From: Byssothecium circinans
Taxonomy: Eukaryota; Ascomycota; Dothideomycetes; Pleosporales; Massarinaceae
NCBI GenBank assembly: GCA_010015675.1
Contig: ML976978.1
Span: 128,253-192,252, forward strand
DNA length: 64,000 bases
Reading direction: 5' to 3'
The translations under genes were made by a program, and so were the position numbers. Numbering within the stretch: position 1 is the stretch's first letter; every line of letters starts with the position of its first letter. The notes below the pieces were generated by a model, which had not been told where the DNA came from, searched no databases, and was given only the letters and a program-made list of their open reading frames with translations. This document shows positions 55,302-64,000 of this stretch, piece after piece.

Positions 55302-56717
55302 CTACTCGGTTCTCATCCTCTTATTTCCGTTGCCGGAAAGATCGCTGCTTGATTCAGTCCTTGATGCGCCGAGCTTAGCTTCCCAGACTTCAAGCGCAAT
55401 CTTGTCCCGGGTCACCCGCGAGAACTTCAGTTCGAGGTGTTTGTGCAATAAGGCTTCTCTCTCCTGACGCAGCTTCTCCACATTACGCTTGGCTTTGCTA
55501 AGCTTCAGCCCGGCATCGTCATAATGCTTCTGAGGCATCTCAGCCACATCCCTTTTATAAGCACTGCCTGGGTCCGCCTTGTATGCATTACTGAAATTAG
55601 TGTAGCGATTTCGGGCTTGAACCTCGGGCCCGACAAGATTGTCGACGATCGCCTGGGCCTTTTGGATCTCATCAGCAAGGTTTCGGACGCGTTGGTGAAG
55701 CTCTTCCTTTTCCTTAGATGGTGGTGTTTCCCGCGGGCGGCTGAGTTCAATGTGATCCCGGTCCTCAGAAGGAGTTTGCGACTCCGTTATTTCAGAGCCC
55801 TTTCGCTTCCGGGTCGGTTGAGGAGTCGGCTCGCGGGTGGCTGTCATTGTTGATCCCTGATCTTGGGAGTTCTGGGCAGCCTTCATTTTCCGAAGATCTT
55901 CGCGTGCTTTGTCGGCCAGGTCTTGGTTTATATTCTGTAGAACATTCACCAGATACGCTGTATCATCAGGAACAAGCCGTCCATAGTAGTTGAGCATTGT
56001 AGCGCGCATAGTCCTCCGATGGCTTATATCGATCGCTGAGTACTTGCTGCCAGGGAAGCCAGAGTGATCGAGCTTTAGCAAACGGTGTTTGGTGTGGTTC
56101 TCTGGCTCAGGGAGCTCTGGTGGCACTACTTGCAGATGTTGGTCACAGCGTTCTTGAACCCAAGACGCCAGATGCTCCAGAATCTTGCCGCCATGGGTAG
56201 TCATGCGTACATCTTCCCAAGTTGCTGATACGTGATCCTTTGCAACACAGACATATGGAGCAAATTCTGCAGAAACTATGCCAAGATCGGTGTCCACATA
56301 GCCGGATTTTGCTTGTTTAGCTTTCTTGTTGCAGGTCTTCTCGATTTCGGCCTCCCAATACACGTTCCCAGGCATTATCGAAGCAAACTCCTCGTCTGAG
56401 CAGGGTATAGCGATAATCGAGCGTCTAGAGGTGGCTCGCGAGGCGGGCGTCAGAGACTGCTGCAGGGACGGAGGACCGCAATAGGGAATTCCCGAGAAAA
56501 CTCCAGAGAAGCGAGAATTGGCGACAGGCTGCGTGTTTGGGTTGTAGTACGAGTTGGGGTGCCTGTTGGATGCTCGGGTTGGTCTGGATGCGATCGCAGG
56601 CTGTGTCTGGTTGGGCGTGGACAAGTGATTGTTGCCGACGAGGCTATCGGCGGCCTGTCCGGTGTGGCCAAATGCGTCGTAGCCATATTCCCTGGTACGG
56701 ACCCTATAGTTAGACAT
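55302..56717 (-). CDS. Hypothetical protein with C-terminal coiled coil
   Basis: A single 471-codon frame from an ATG at 56715-56717 (MSNYRVRTREYGYDAFGHTG). The first ~100 residues are Asn/Ser/Pro-rich. A more ordered central part follows (about 105-290: SDEEFASIMPGNVYWEAEIE, then VSATWEDVRMTTHGGKILEH and RRTMRATMLNYYGRLVPDDT), then a basic linker (TRKRKGSEITE) and a long charged helix (about 340-455; KEELHQRVRNLADEIQKAQA and KLSKAKRNVEKLRQEREALL) likely to form a coiled coil. I do not recognise the family. It is divergent from the gene starting at 57179, with 461 bp between starts; that neighbour also encodes a coiled-coil, nuclear-looking protein, so the two may be co-regulated. Confidence 0.75.
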   Translation of the reverse strand: MSNYRVRTREYGYDAFGHTGQAADSLVGNNHLSTPNQTQPAIASRPTRASNRHPNSYYNPNTQPVANSRFSGVFSGIPYCGPPSLQQSLTPASRATSRRSIIAIPCSDEEFASIMPGNVYWEAEIEKTCNKKAKQAKSGYVDTDLGIVSAEFAPYVCVAKDHVSATWEDVRMTTHGGKILEHLASWVQERCDQHLQVVPPELPEPENHTKHRLLKLDHSGFPGSKYSAIDISHRRTMRATMLNYYGRLVPDDTAYLVNVLQNINQDLADKAREDLRKMKAAQNSQDQGSTMTATREPTPQPTRKRKGSEITESQTPSEDRDHIELSRPRETPPSKEKEELHQRVRNLADEIQKAQAIVDNLVGPEVQARNRYTNFSNAYKADPGSAYKRDVAEMPQKHYDDAGLKLSKAKRNVEKLRQEREALLHKHLELKFSRVTRDKIALEVWEAKLGASRTESSSDLSGNGNKRMRTE

Positions 56718-57178
56718 GGTGGAAAGGCCTGCAGCTATTGTCAGCAGCTGCTTAATGTAGTAGCGATCTTATCGCGTGAACACCGGCGCAGAGTTTCGGT
56801 AAACGCCGCCAACGTTGAAATAGATTGAGCGTGGGCCACTGTATTCGGCTGGTTCTGTACCTAAGGTCGCAGTTTGGTGGTGGAGGGGAAATATTGTTGT
56901 GGTTGTCAAGTGTCATAGAAGGTGGGCAAACAGAGAAGTAAAGTCGGAGCGGCGGCTTAGTGAGCAGTCCGATTGCCATTAGATAATAGAGCGTCAAATT
57001 CAACTGTATGTCATACTCTTTGACCTCAGTGCCGCTGGTACGCGTAAACAATGTCGCCCGTCACGTGATGGTCATAGCTCAACTGCCCGCGTGCAGGCAC
57101 CCCACTTCAAAAAGCGACCCTTCTTTCCGCTCACGCGCTTCAATCTCTGACTCTCTACAACCCCTCTCTCTCTTCAAC

Positions 57179-60100
57179 ATGTCGCTCTACCGTCCTTGCT
57201 CCATCAACGACATATCGAACAAACCAACGGCTGCTGCAATGGCGAACGAACTAAGTGACGCTCAGGAAACCCGCAACCTTGCACACTTCGAAGAGTAGAG
57301 GAGGGACGGCGATAACATCGGTGCCGATCCAAAAAACTATACTGTCGACACTCCCAAGCTGATTAGGATCTTCGACGGGGAGAAGCCTGTCCTCGCCTTG
57401 CTACTGTCTCGTATAATGAGCTGGTGGATGCAAGAGTCTGTTAGGCTCGAGAAACGTGTATGGGAGTTGAAAAATGCATTAGAAGTAGAAGCCCCGAAAG
57501 TGGACAAACTGACGAAGTCGGCACGACGGCGATTCGAACTGGCCGAGGAGCGCATATACTCAGTCACACTTCAACTCAGCAGAGGAACTATTCCAAAGGA
57601 TCAATACGATTACAACATCAAATCCTGGATCAAAATCAAGGATCGAGCTAAACAAGACCTCGATCACGTGGACTCAACAGCAGACAATCTCAGGAAATGT
57701 CTCGCCGAAGCCGAAGATAAATGGTACGATGTCGTCCAGTCAATATGTGTGCATCACCGCGAAATGTACATTAAAAATGGTATATTGGAAGATTATGGGT
57801 GTGGAATAGCCCCCGAAATCGAAGAGAAGCAACCACATGTGGGCTCAACACCCACCCCCATCGTGCCTAACAAGGGGAGCATTCTGGCTCCCTCGCTGCC
57901 CAGTTCAACCCAAGGAAATTGCCTTCTTCGTGCAGAACTTCAAGATTTGTATGCCGATTTAGAGCTTTCTGGGAAGAAAAACGATGTGGAGTGTGTGGAA
58001 GTTAATGTCCTTCTCGCCGAGGAAAATCTCAAATGCGCTTTGAAAATCCACGACCAACACCGCGCTGGCTATAAGCAAGCATTCCGCGAGTACGTCAAAG
58101 GCCAAGGTAATCGGAAGGGTGACTTCGAAACCGAATTTGGCCCGATATGGATCGAGCGTTGGCGGAAGGTCATCCAGGATCTGGAGGTTGCAGAAAAGGA
58201 AATGATAGGAGCTGTTGGAAACGCTCATATGTTTGGTCTCGCCGCTGTATACCCCCCTCTGGAGAGTCCATGTTTCGAAGAAATATGTGAGGAATTCGAT
58301 TGGGAGCTCGAGAAAGAAAAGGCCCGAAAGAGGGTTTTGAAATGGCTTGACGTCGACGATGGCAAATCCCACCCGACCTCTACCGCTATCAGCGAGATTC
58401 CGCGATCTTATGCAAACAAGACTAGTGATGCCCATAAGAGCAATGGTTGCGGTGTGCATGAGGCATACGAAAGGACGGCGGAGGGCTCAGAAATCAGTGA
58501 CGGTAATGAGGAGCCGAACTCGCCCGCTGGTCTATCGTCATCCTGGGACGAATCGAGCACCACATCTGGCCCATCATCCAACCATAGTAGTGCGTCTGAG
58601 CCAAATACGGTGGAACGTCAATTTCAAGAACACCTCAACCTCATTCAAAATATCTACGACGTCACTGAGGAATTCCAGTCCGCAACAGAGGCGCACGAAT
58701 GGCATAGAGCTGGGTACAAGAGCGCGTTGCGTGAATATATCCAAGATCAGGGCCAGCGAGAAGGTGGCTTTGAAACCGAATTTGGGGCCATTTGGGTTCT
58801 TCGGGGTTGCGAAGTGGAGCAACGCCTGAAATCAGCGGAAGAGGAACTGCGCAATGCCTTGTCGAACTATCTATATGCAGGTCTCGAGCCATGTCTTTTG
58901 CCTAAACAAGAATACCTCCAGCGTGTACGTATTTTACAGGAGTACGATGCAACAGAAGGGCTCAGAAAGCTTCAAGATCGCGCTGGCAAATGGCTTGACG
59001 TTGTTAACAACGGAAATCACCCCATCTCCGACGCAATCAACAAGACTCCACAATCGTATATAGATGAGCCCGCTGCTCCAGACATTAATGAAGAAGGTTT
59101 GCCGACGCTTCATCCCGCTCAGTTAGACGATACGTGGTTGAATACCACGCCGGACTTTTCCCTCGCCATATACACCAACTTGGCGAGCACCGTGGATGTC
59201 GAAGCAAAGGTTGGGGGCCAGAAGCATGATGGCGCAGGTGAGAGCGCTCATTTACCCTGGGATCTTGATCTCGATGACCGGAAACCCAAACGATCAAGGT
59301 CATTCTCGGTGTCTCTGGTATCGTATTCCACTTCGGTGAAGGATGAAGGCATTTCGAGATGCGCAGGTGCCGAGCAATCCCCCGAAAAATCTCTCGCAAC
59401 ACCAGCCAAAGTCAGTGACAGCGTCTCCACGATGCAAAAATCAAACCAGGACGACACAACGCGGGATGAGAACAAGGAAAAGGGCAGCGAGGAAGATGGT
59501 GCTGGTGCTGGACCCCAATATCAGAATTGCCTAGATTCCTCATCCCCAAAGATCGATCATGGAATGGGCAAAACAACGATGCTAGAGGAAGGCTTTCTGC
59601 CGCCGGCACAGCAGGCAGCAGCAGCTCAGCAGGAGCTGAAAGCCGCAGCACCGGTATCCCCATCATCCCCGAAGCGCAAGCGCTCTAGCGCGAGCAATCA
59701 CGATGACATCCAACGTCCACAGATAAAACTGTGTGATGAAGCCTCACGCGTAACTGCTTCACTTGAGTCGAACGCGAATGTCTCATCAACGCCCGAGCAA
59801 CAAGTTGAAGAAAAATGCCAAGAAAGCTTTCCAAAAGATCCAGGCACCACATTAAAAGCGTTTACCAAGCGCAAGCGGCCCACCAGCGAGGAGAATGATG
59901 ACCGGGATCATCGACAGAAGATCCGAAAAACGGAGAAGGCCAAGTCACCTTGCAGCCCTCGGTCACTTCCAAAGCCTACACAAGCAAACTCCAAGCCGCC
60001 AAAGTCGAAGCCGCGAGTAGACTCAGGCGTGGACGCATCAACGACCACTAAGCGCAAGCGCTCCGGTGACGAAGATCAAGGCAAGGATAGTCGTGTGCCG

Positions 60101-60526
60101 GAGCAGAGTGAGAATCTCGGTAGCGTCGAACTGCCAGAGATCAAATCTCACGAGCCTCCGAAGCGCAAGCGCTCAGAAAACGAGGATCATGACGACGAAG
60201 CGCATCCGCGGAAGAAGCAGCGCGAAACCCCGCCCACATCTGTATCGGCCAAGCTCGACACTGCGCGAAATAACCATTCCATCACTCCCGAGGATGCCAA
60301 GAAGACATCCCAAAAGACGATGCATGATGCCAAATTTTACTCTACGCCTCCGAAAGAGCCAGAGCATGCTTCAACGTCACCATCCACTCCTCTACCGGAG
60401 CCAAAGAAAGTTGGGACGATCCCAACACCATCGCTACCGACCGAAGTATCCTCAAAACCGACCCAAAAGCGCAAAGCCTTCGCTGAACTCGAAAATGGAG
60501 AGCGCCGCAAGCGCACGAAAAATTAG
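57179..60526 (+). CDS. Large coiled-coil protein with internal duplication and KRKR repeats; in-frame TAG at codon 40
   Basis: One reading frame runs from ATG 57179-57181 to TAG at 60524-60526, interrupted only by a TAG at 57296-57298. Sequence on both sides reads as normal protein (NLAHFEE before, RRDGDNIGADPKNY after), so this looks like a nonsense change (CAG to TAG would explain it) or an unusual splice. If translation starts after it, the first ATG is 57416-57418 (MSWWMQESVRLEKRV), giving about 1036 residues. The N-terminal half is helical. A block of roughly 60-65 residues occurs twice (58060-58240 and 58705-58880), sharing HRAGYK, REY, QG-R, FETEFG-IW and AEEE/AEKE. The C-terminal third is disordered and acidic, with five KRK(R/A) motifs followed by Asp/Glu clusters, typical of nuclear localisation signals and DNA- or chromatin-associated tails. 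I do not recognise the family; nuclear location is inferred. Confidence 0.7.
58060..58880 (+). repeat. Two-copy internal protein repeat
   Basis: Repeat 1 (about 58060-58240) and repeat 2 (about 58705-58880) each encode HRAGYK, then (F/L)REY(V/I), then QG(N/Q)R-G-FETEFG-IW and an amphipathic helix ending near Gly-Leu. Identity is roughly half of the residues by eye, so the duplication is old but the FETEFGxIW core is strongly kept, which implies function. Confidence 0.75.
59660..60490 (+). repeat. Five dispersed KRK(R/A) repeats in the C-terminal tail
   Basis: Motifs SPKRKRSSASNHDD, FTKRKRPTSEENDD, TTKRKRSGDEDQGK, PPKRKRSENEDHDD and TQKRKAFAELENGE lie near 59670, 59865, 60050, 60160 and 60465. 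The DNA core AAGCGCAAGCG or AAGCGCAAAGC recurs in each. Each basic core is followed by an acidic cluster except the last, which runs into the basic C-terminus RRKRTKN. Confidence 0.8.
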
Positions 60527-61724
60527 TCGGATCTTCCCGCATCCTGCGACTAGGCTCGCCTGCACACGCACATGAACGAATTGACAAGGTTTTTTGGCTA
60601 GACCCCACGATGGGCCGCCAGCCTCGAGTCAGTCGCTCGCTGTGGTATGAATTTGCGAAGGATGAGAGGGCTCAACGGAAATGGCATAAGAGAGGCCTTT
60701 TGGCAAGACTCCATGATGGGTCGCCAGCTTCTCAGCCCAAGTCGCACTCCGAAAATTGCAAACAGGACAATCAAAGAAGGAATAAGAAAAGGATCGACTG
60801 GCTAGACGCTACGATGGGTCGCCAGGTTTCCTTCTTTTCCCCACGCCGAATCCCCTCAACTTCTTGCCTCCACTAATAGCGCACCACGAAAATAATCCAA
60901 GAGCAGACAGAAGCCTCATGACCGGATCGTTTGAAGAGGCGCCAGCTTCCCTTTAGCCCCTATCTCGCCCCTACCTTCTACCCACACCCGGATGTCTGCC
61001 AGGATTGATTGTGCGATAGGAGTTTTTTGGCTCGACCTTTGATGGCCGCCAGCTTCGATCTCACACACATCAATCCAACCCCACACATCCGGTCCATACA
61101 TTGAAATCAAACTGTCACCGCTATCTCTAGCATCCTGATCCAATCTACTCCAATCCCTGCAACACTCGGTCATGAGCAAGAGATATGGCCAGACTCTATG
61201 AAAGGTCGCCAGCTTCTTCCAGGTTTGCATCGCACCAATAGGGGACTGTAATAAAAGACCGACTTGCTATGAGTCGGCAAGATCAATTCATATGTTCTGA
61301 GATTGGGACCGAGATGGAGGAGATATTTGCAGTGGAATCGCCTGGACGACGAATGAATTATGGAAAGAGAAGAAGGGGGAAATTGGCCATGATGGGAGAA
61401 ATGGAAAGGGCTGGGAACATTATTGGGAGCCTTGGACTGAGAACCATGGCATTTATGGGTATAGGATTCCTAGGGAGCTGACATATTTTATGTTTTCCTT
61501 TCTTGTTTGTTACAAGCTTCCTGGGGGATTGTTGAGGGTGAATTGGCGTCCTTATTTCAGTGTGTGATTTCAGGGTATAGGAACCCTACCGGTCTAGATA
61601 GAAAAGCAAAATCCCAAAAAAATCAAGTTTCAAACCACAAGAGCTGCTTATTCAACTGCATATAAAGATTCTCGAAAGCCAATTAACCGATTATGATGCT
61701 GACGTGTACCACCCCTTCCTCTAC
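60527..61724. other. Intergenic region holding the dispersed repeat
   Basis: About 1.2 kb between the large coiled-coil gene (+) and the 3' end of the next gene (-). The first 700 bp carry the six-copy motif; the rest (61270-61720) has a purine-rich frame (61269-61481) without similarity, not called as a gene. Confidence 0.5.
60590..61216. repeat. Six dispersed copies of an unknown ~30 bp motif
   Basis: A core approximating TTTTGGCTAGAC(N4-6)GATGGGTCGCCAGC followed by TT recurs on the + strand near 60590-60623, 60696-60730, 60794-60826, 60927-60950 (only the right half), 61022-61055 and 61183-61214. The spacing is irregular, about 75-160 bp. Each complete copy has TGGC at the left and GCCA at the right, so a short hairpin is possible. 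The sequence between copies is not repeated. No open frame accounts for it. Confidence 0.7.
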
Positions 61725-62681
61725 CTAAAACATGAAAACACTACCTCTAGGACTAACACACTCCCTCATATCTATCACGTCTCTCTTCCTGTCCTTCTTC
61801 CCCTTTCCGTTTCCGTTTCCCTTCCCCTTACCTTTCTCTCCACCGAACGTAAACCTCCGAAGTCTCTGCTTCTCCGAACCACTCAACGGCACCAACGCCA
61901 CATGCTCAATCGGCATCACCATTTCAAACGTCTCTCCCTCTTCTTCCCTTTGCTCCTCTGCGTCGTCATCCTCATACTCATAATACTCGCCATACCTACT
62001 GTACGTATATACAGCATCCCCATAGTACCCCTTCTCCACATCACCACCCCGTTTAACCCGCTTCGTACCTCGTTGCCGCTTCTCCTGCTGCTGCCGCTCC
62101 TCCTGTTCCCTCGACAACCGTTCCATCCTCAACTCCCTATCAACACTATACCCATGGGTATGATAATACACCTCCGCCTTCCCCGGCGCCGAAACCGCAC
62201 ACGCAAAAATCCCCGTCGCGGGAAGCGGTTCCGGTTCGCGCTTCGACGAAACATTAAACGTAGACTTCAGGCTCGGAATCGCAGCGGGGAGAAACCCAGC
62301 ACCGACCCACGCGCTTTCTAACTCGCACTCCACGTCTTCTCTCAGATGATCGTAGCGCTCTTCGAGATCCGACCTGCGCCGTTCCAGAGACGCGGCGACG
62401 CCTTCGTTGTCGAGGTCCGTGAATTGCGAACGGCAGAGGTTTTCGATCTCGCGCGAGGTGAGGAGTAGGTTGTGGATATTTTGGGCGAGCGGGAGGGAGA
62501 GGAGGAGTGTGGTTAGGGGGTTGGTGACTGTGTGGGTTGAGGGGGGACAGGTGGAGATGTGGGGTTGGGTGGGTGGGGAGGTAAGGGGGGCTTGGGAGAG
62601 AGATTGTCGGATTATGCGCGAGGGACTGGCGATGAAGGGGGTGCGTTTGCGCTTGAGGGTTTTGGGGGAGTGGGGGTACAT
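61725..62681 (-). CDS. Hypothetical charged protein with coiled-coil segment
   Basis: A 318-codon single-exon frame from an ATG at 62679-62681. A basic N-terminus (SPKTLKRKRTPF) is followed by a Ser/Thr/Pro stretch, a helical region (about 60-125; LLLTSREIENLCRSQFTDLD, then ERRRSDLEERYDHLREDVEC), a more ordered core (LESAWVGAGFLPAAIPSLKS, GIFACAVSAPGKAEVYYHTH), a second charged region (REQEERQQQEKRQRGTKRVK), a Tyr/Asp/Glu-rich patch (YGEYYEYEDDDAEEQ) and a Gly/Lys tandem tract (GKGKGNGNGKGKK) near the end. No family recognised. The KRKR motif at the start echoes the neighbouring gene but is too short to imply relationship. Long frame and codon bias support a real gene. Confidence 0.65.
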   Translation of the reverse strand: MYPHSPKTLKRKRTPFIASPSRIIRQSLSQAPLTSPPTQPHISTCPPSTHTVTNPLTTLLLSLPLAQNIHNLLLTSREIENLCRSQFTDLDNEGVAASLERRRSDLEERYDHLREDVECELESAWVGAGFLPAAIPSLKSTFNVSSKREPEPLPATGIFACAVSAPGKAEVYYHTHGYSVDRELRMERLSREQEERQQQEKRQRGTKRVKRGGDVEKGYYGDAVYTYSRYGEYYEYEDDDAEEQREEEGETFEMVMPIEHVALVPLSGSEKQRLRRFTFGGEKGKGKGNGNGKGKKDRKRDVIDMRECVSPRGSVFMF

Positions 62682-64000
62682 TGTTAGAGGGCGCTTTTTG
62701 TGTTGGGTTGGGATGTGAGGCTTTGGTAGAGATGTTGGTGTTTAGGATGTTTGATGTGCAATGTAGTGTTAGGTAGTGGGTGAGGACGTTAGATTTTCTG
62801 GGAGTCTCTGGATGAGTGGGTAGAGGGCGGTGTTATGAAGGGCATTGTGCTAATAAACTTCTTTGATGAGATAGAAATAAAGACATGCCTGGCGGCAAGG
62901 CGTTTTGCCTTCTAAGAATAGCACATCCTTTCTTTGTTGCTGCCTGAGATGCACTCTGATCATTGTTATTCCATTTCGCACGGCGAAAGGCCTGTAACAA
63001 AGGCATTGTCCTTCACCTAAATCTTGCGCGTTAGAGATATACTCTCGCTCACGTTACTATAATCTGATGAGTATCTTCAAGAACCATCTCAAGCATCAAC
63101 ACGGATGTTGGCGATCTCTCTGAATGCTGGCTACATGATACCGTCGAGCACCAGCTTTTGATACGGGTCTTGTTAAATTATATTCGACGCTTGATTGAAG
63201 TACTTCGGCACAAGCAAGGTAGCTCCTTTTGTCTTAATGCACCAACATGTAACGTTCTAGCATATTTGTTAGTCTGCCGCTGGCTCAGGAAATTGGTGCA
63301 CCAGTCATGCTGCCATCGAAAGCTCCGCGCGCTTCTCGCTCCAATCAGGTGCGTTCATCGACTTTGCCATGCGGAAGCTGTGAGACGGCTGTTTTGCGAT
63401 GACTTGCATAAGTGTAATCCGGCACCTGCCGAACATAAAGCACCCGGCATCTTAGCGCACTTCTTATGGATTCCGTGGATGTTGGCTAAGACGTCAACAG
63501 CCCAATCACAGATAACTATAGGGAAGACGCGTAATAGTCCGACCAACAAGAGCAGATGCACAAGAACAGTTCTCGAAAACAATGGATCATAGATAGCACA
63601 TCAACATGAACAGAAGGGCAGTAAAGATGAAGAACGCGATGGTTTCTGTTAACTCAGGTGAGACAGGCTTGTGATGATCTAGGAGGCGCTGCGGGCCGGA
63701 TCGCGAGATGGTGAAACGGGCGCAGCACGCTTCGCAAGCTTTTGGATGTTGGATTCTCGTGCGGGGAGGCAGAAAGACGTCAGGCGGTGCAGCAATACGA
63801 TTGAGTGATCTGGTTGGTGGTGGACATATGTGATGAGGTAAGATGAGATGAGGTTGAATTTGAGATGGAGGTATCACCTGGGCGTCGCGCGCGTGGGGCA
63901 GTGATGTGATTAGTCAGCGCCGCCTCAACCAGATTGTGAGCGTCTTTGTCCACCGATCACAAAAGGAGACTCAATGAAAGATCAGATAGTGTTTGTGAAA
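62682..64000. other. Intergenic region to the window edge
   Basis: About 1.3 kb. Frames at 63158-63592 (+) and 63587-63877 (-) have no recognisable domain, no convincing start and overlap opposing frames. Nothing supported. Confidence 0.45.

Noticed and set aside
57179..57298. Separate 39-codon gene
   Set aside because: It is in the same frame as the following 1000-codon frame and the flanking residues read continuously, so a nonsense codon in one gene is the simpler reading.
60590..61216. CRISPR-like array
   Set aside because: Repeat units are degenerate and irregularly spaced, there are no cas genes, and the genome is eukaryotic.
63158..63877. Small genes near the right edge
   Set aside because: The frames have no domain, no splice signals that extend them and no convincing start context.

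Overview
The window looks like a chromosome segment of a filamentous ascomycete (Pezizomycotina; a Dothideomycete is my best guess, an inference only). The evidence is: short 44-110 bp introns with GTRAGT-like donors and CTAAC/CTGAC-like branch sites; orthologues of Pre9, Urn1 and Kch1; fungus-specific families (DHA14 transporters, fungal rhodopsin-like membrane proteins, P450s, secreted pectinases); and two AT-rich blocks with the signature of repeat-induced point mutation (RIP), namely TpA in great excess, CpA/TpG scarce and TAG replacing Gln/Trp codons throughout transposon frames.

Layout. Positions 1-12180 are one AT-rich, RIP-mutated transposon nest. Two copies of one chromodomain-bearing Ty3/Gypsy element lie tail to tail (about 46-3800 on + and 8171-12180 on -). 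They flank the remains of a second Gypsy family, which itself holds a Fot1/pogo-type element; the end of another Fot1-like copy opens the window. At 12181 the composition changes abruptly and a gene lacking its 5' end begins. From 12.2 to 15.6 kb there are gene remnants of unknown function and the last ~110 residues of a Dal5-type transporter. From 15.8 to 25.6 kb there are three healthy genes: a C2H2 zinc-finger protein, a Baeyer-Villiger monooxygenase and a Kch1-like membrane protein. A Tc1-like element with a decayed transposase and a sequencing gap lies at 26.4-27.7 kb.

The 30.1-43 kb interval is a graveyard of accessory genes: a P450 with two frameshifts and a stop, a DHA14 drug-efflux gene split by about 2.6 kb of inserted transposon DNA, a frameshifted rhodopsin-like membrane protein gene, one apparently intact P450, and a frameshifted Cys-rich membrane protein gene beside an assembly gap whose flanks are duplicated. 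Two P450s and an efflux pump together suggest a decayed metabolite or detoxification locus, but no PKS, NRPS or terpene synthase is present.

From 44.5 to 48.9 kb lie conserved housekeeping genes (Urn1-like WW/FF splicing factor, proteasome alpha subunit Pre9). At 51.2-54.6 kb a GH28 polygalacturonase-family gene and a CE8 pectin methylesterase gene diverge from one 829 bp intergenic region, a pectin-degrading pair typical of plant-associated fungi. From 55 to 62.7 kb are three genes of unknown function. One has an internal duplication, five KRK(R/A) basic repeats and an in-frame TAG near its 5' end. An unexplained dispersed short repeat occupies 60.6-61.2 kb. I found no convincing tRNA, rRNA or CRISPR array. 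I did not find a clearly new biological system; the most distinctive unexplained signals are the 60.6-61.2 kb repeat and the duplicated coiled-coil protein beside it.
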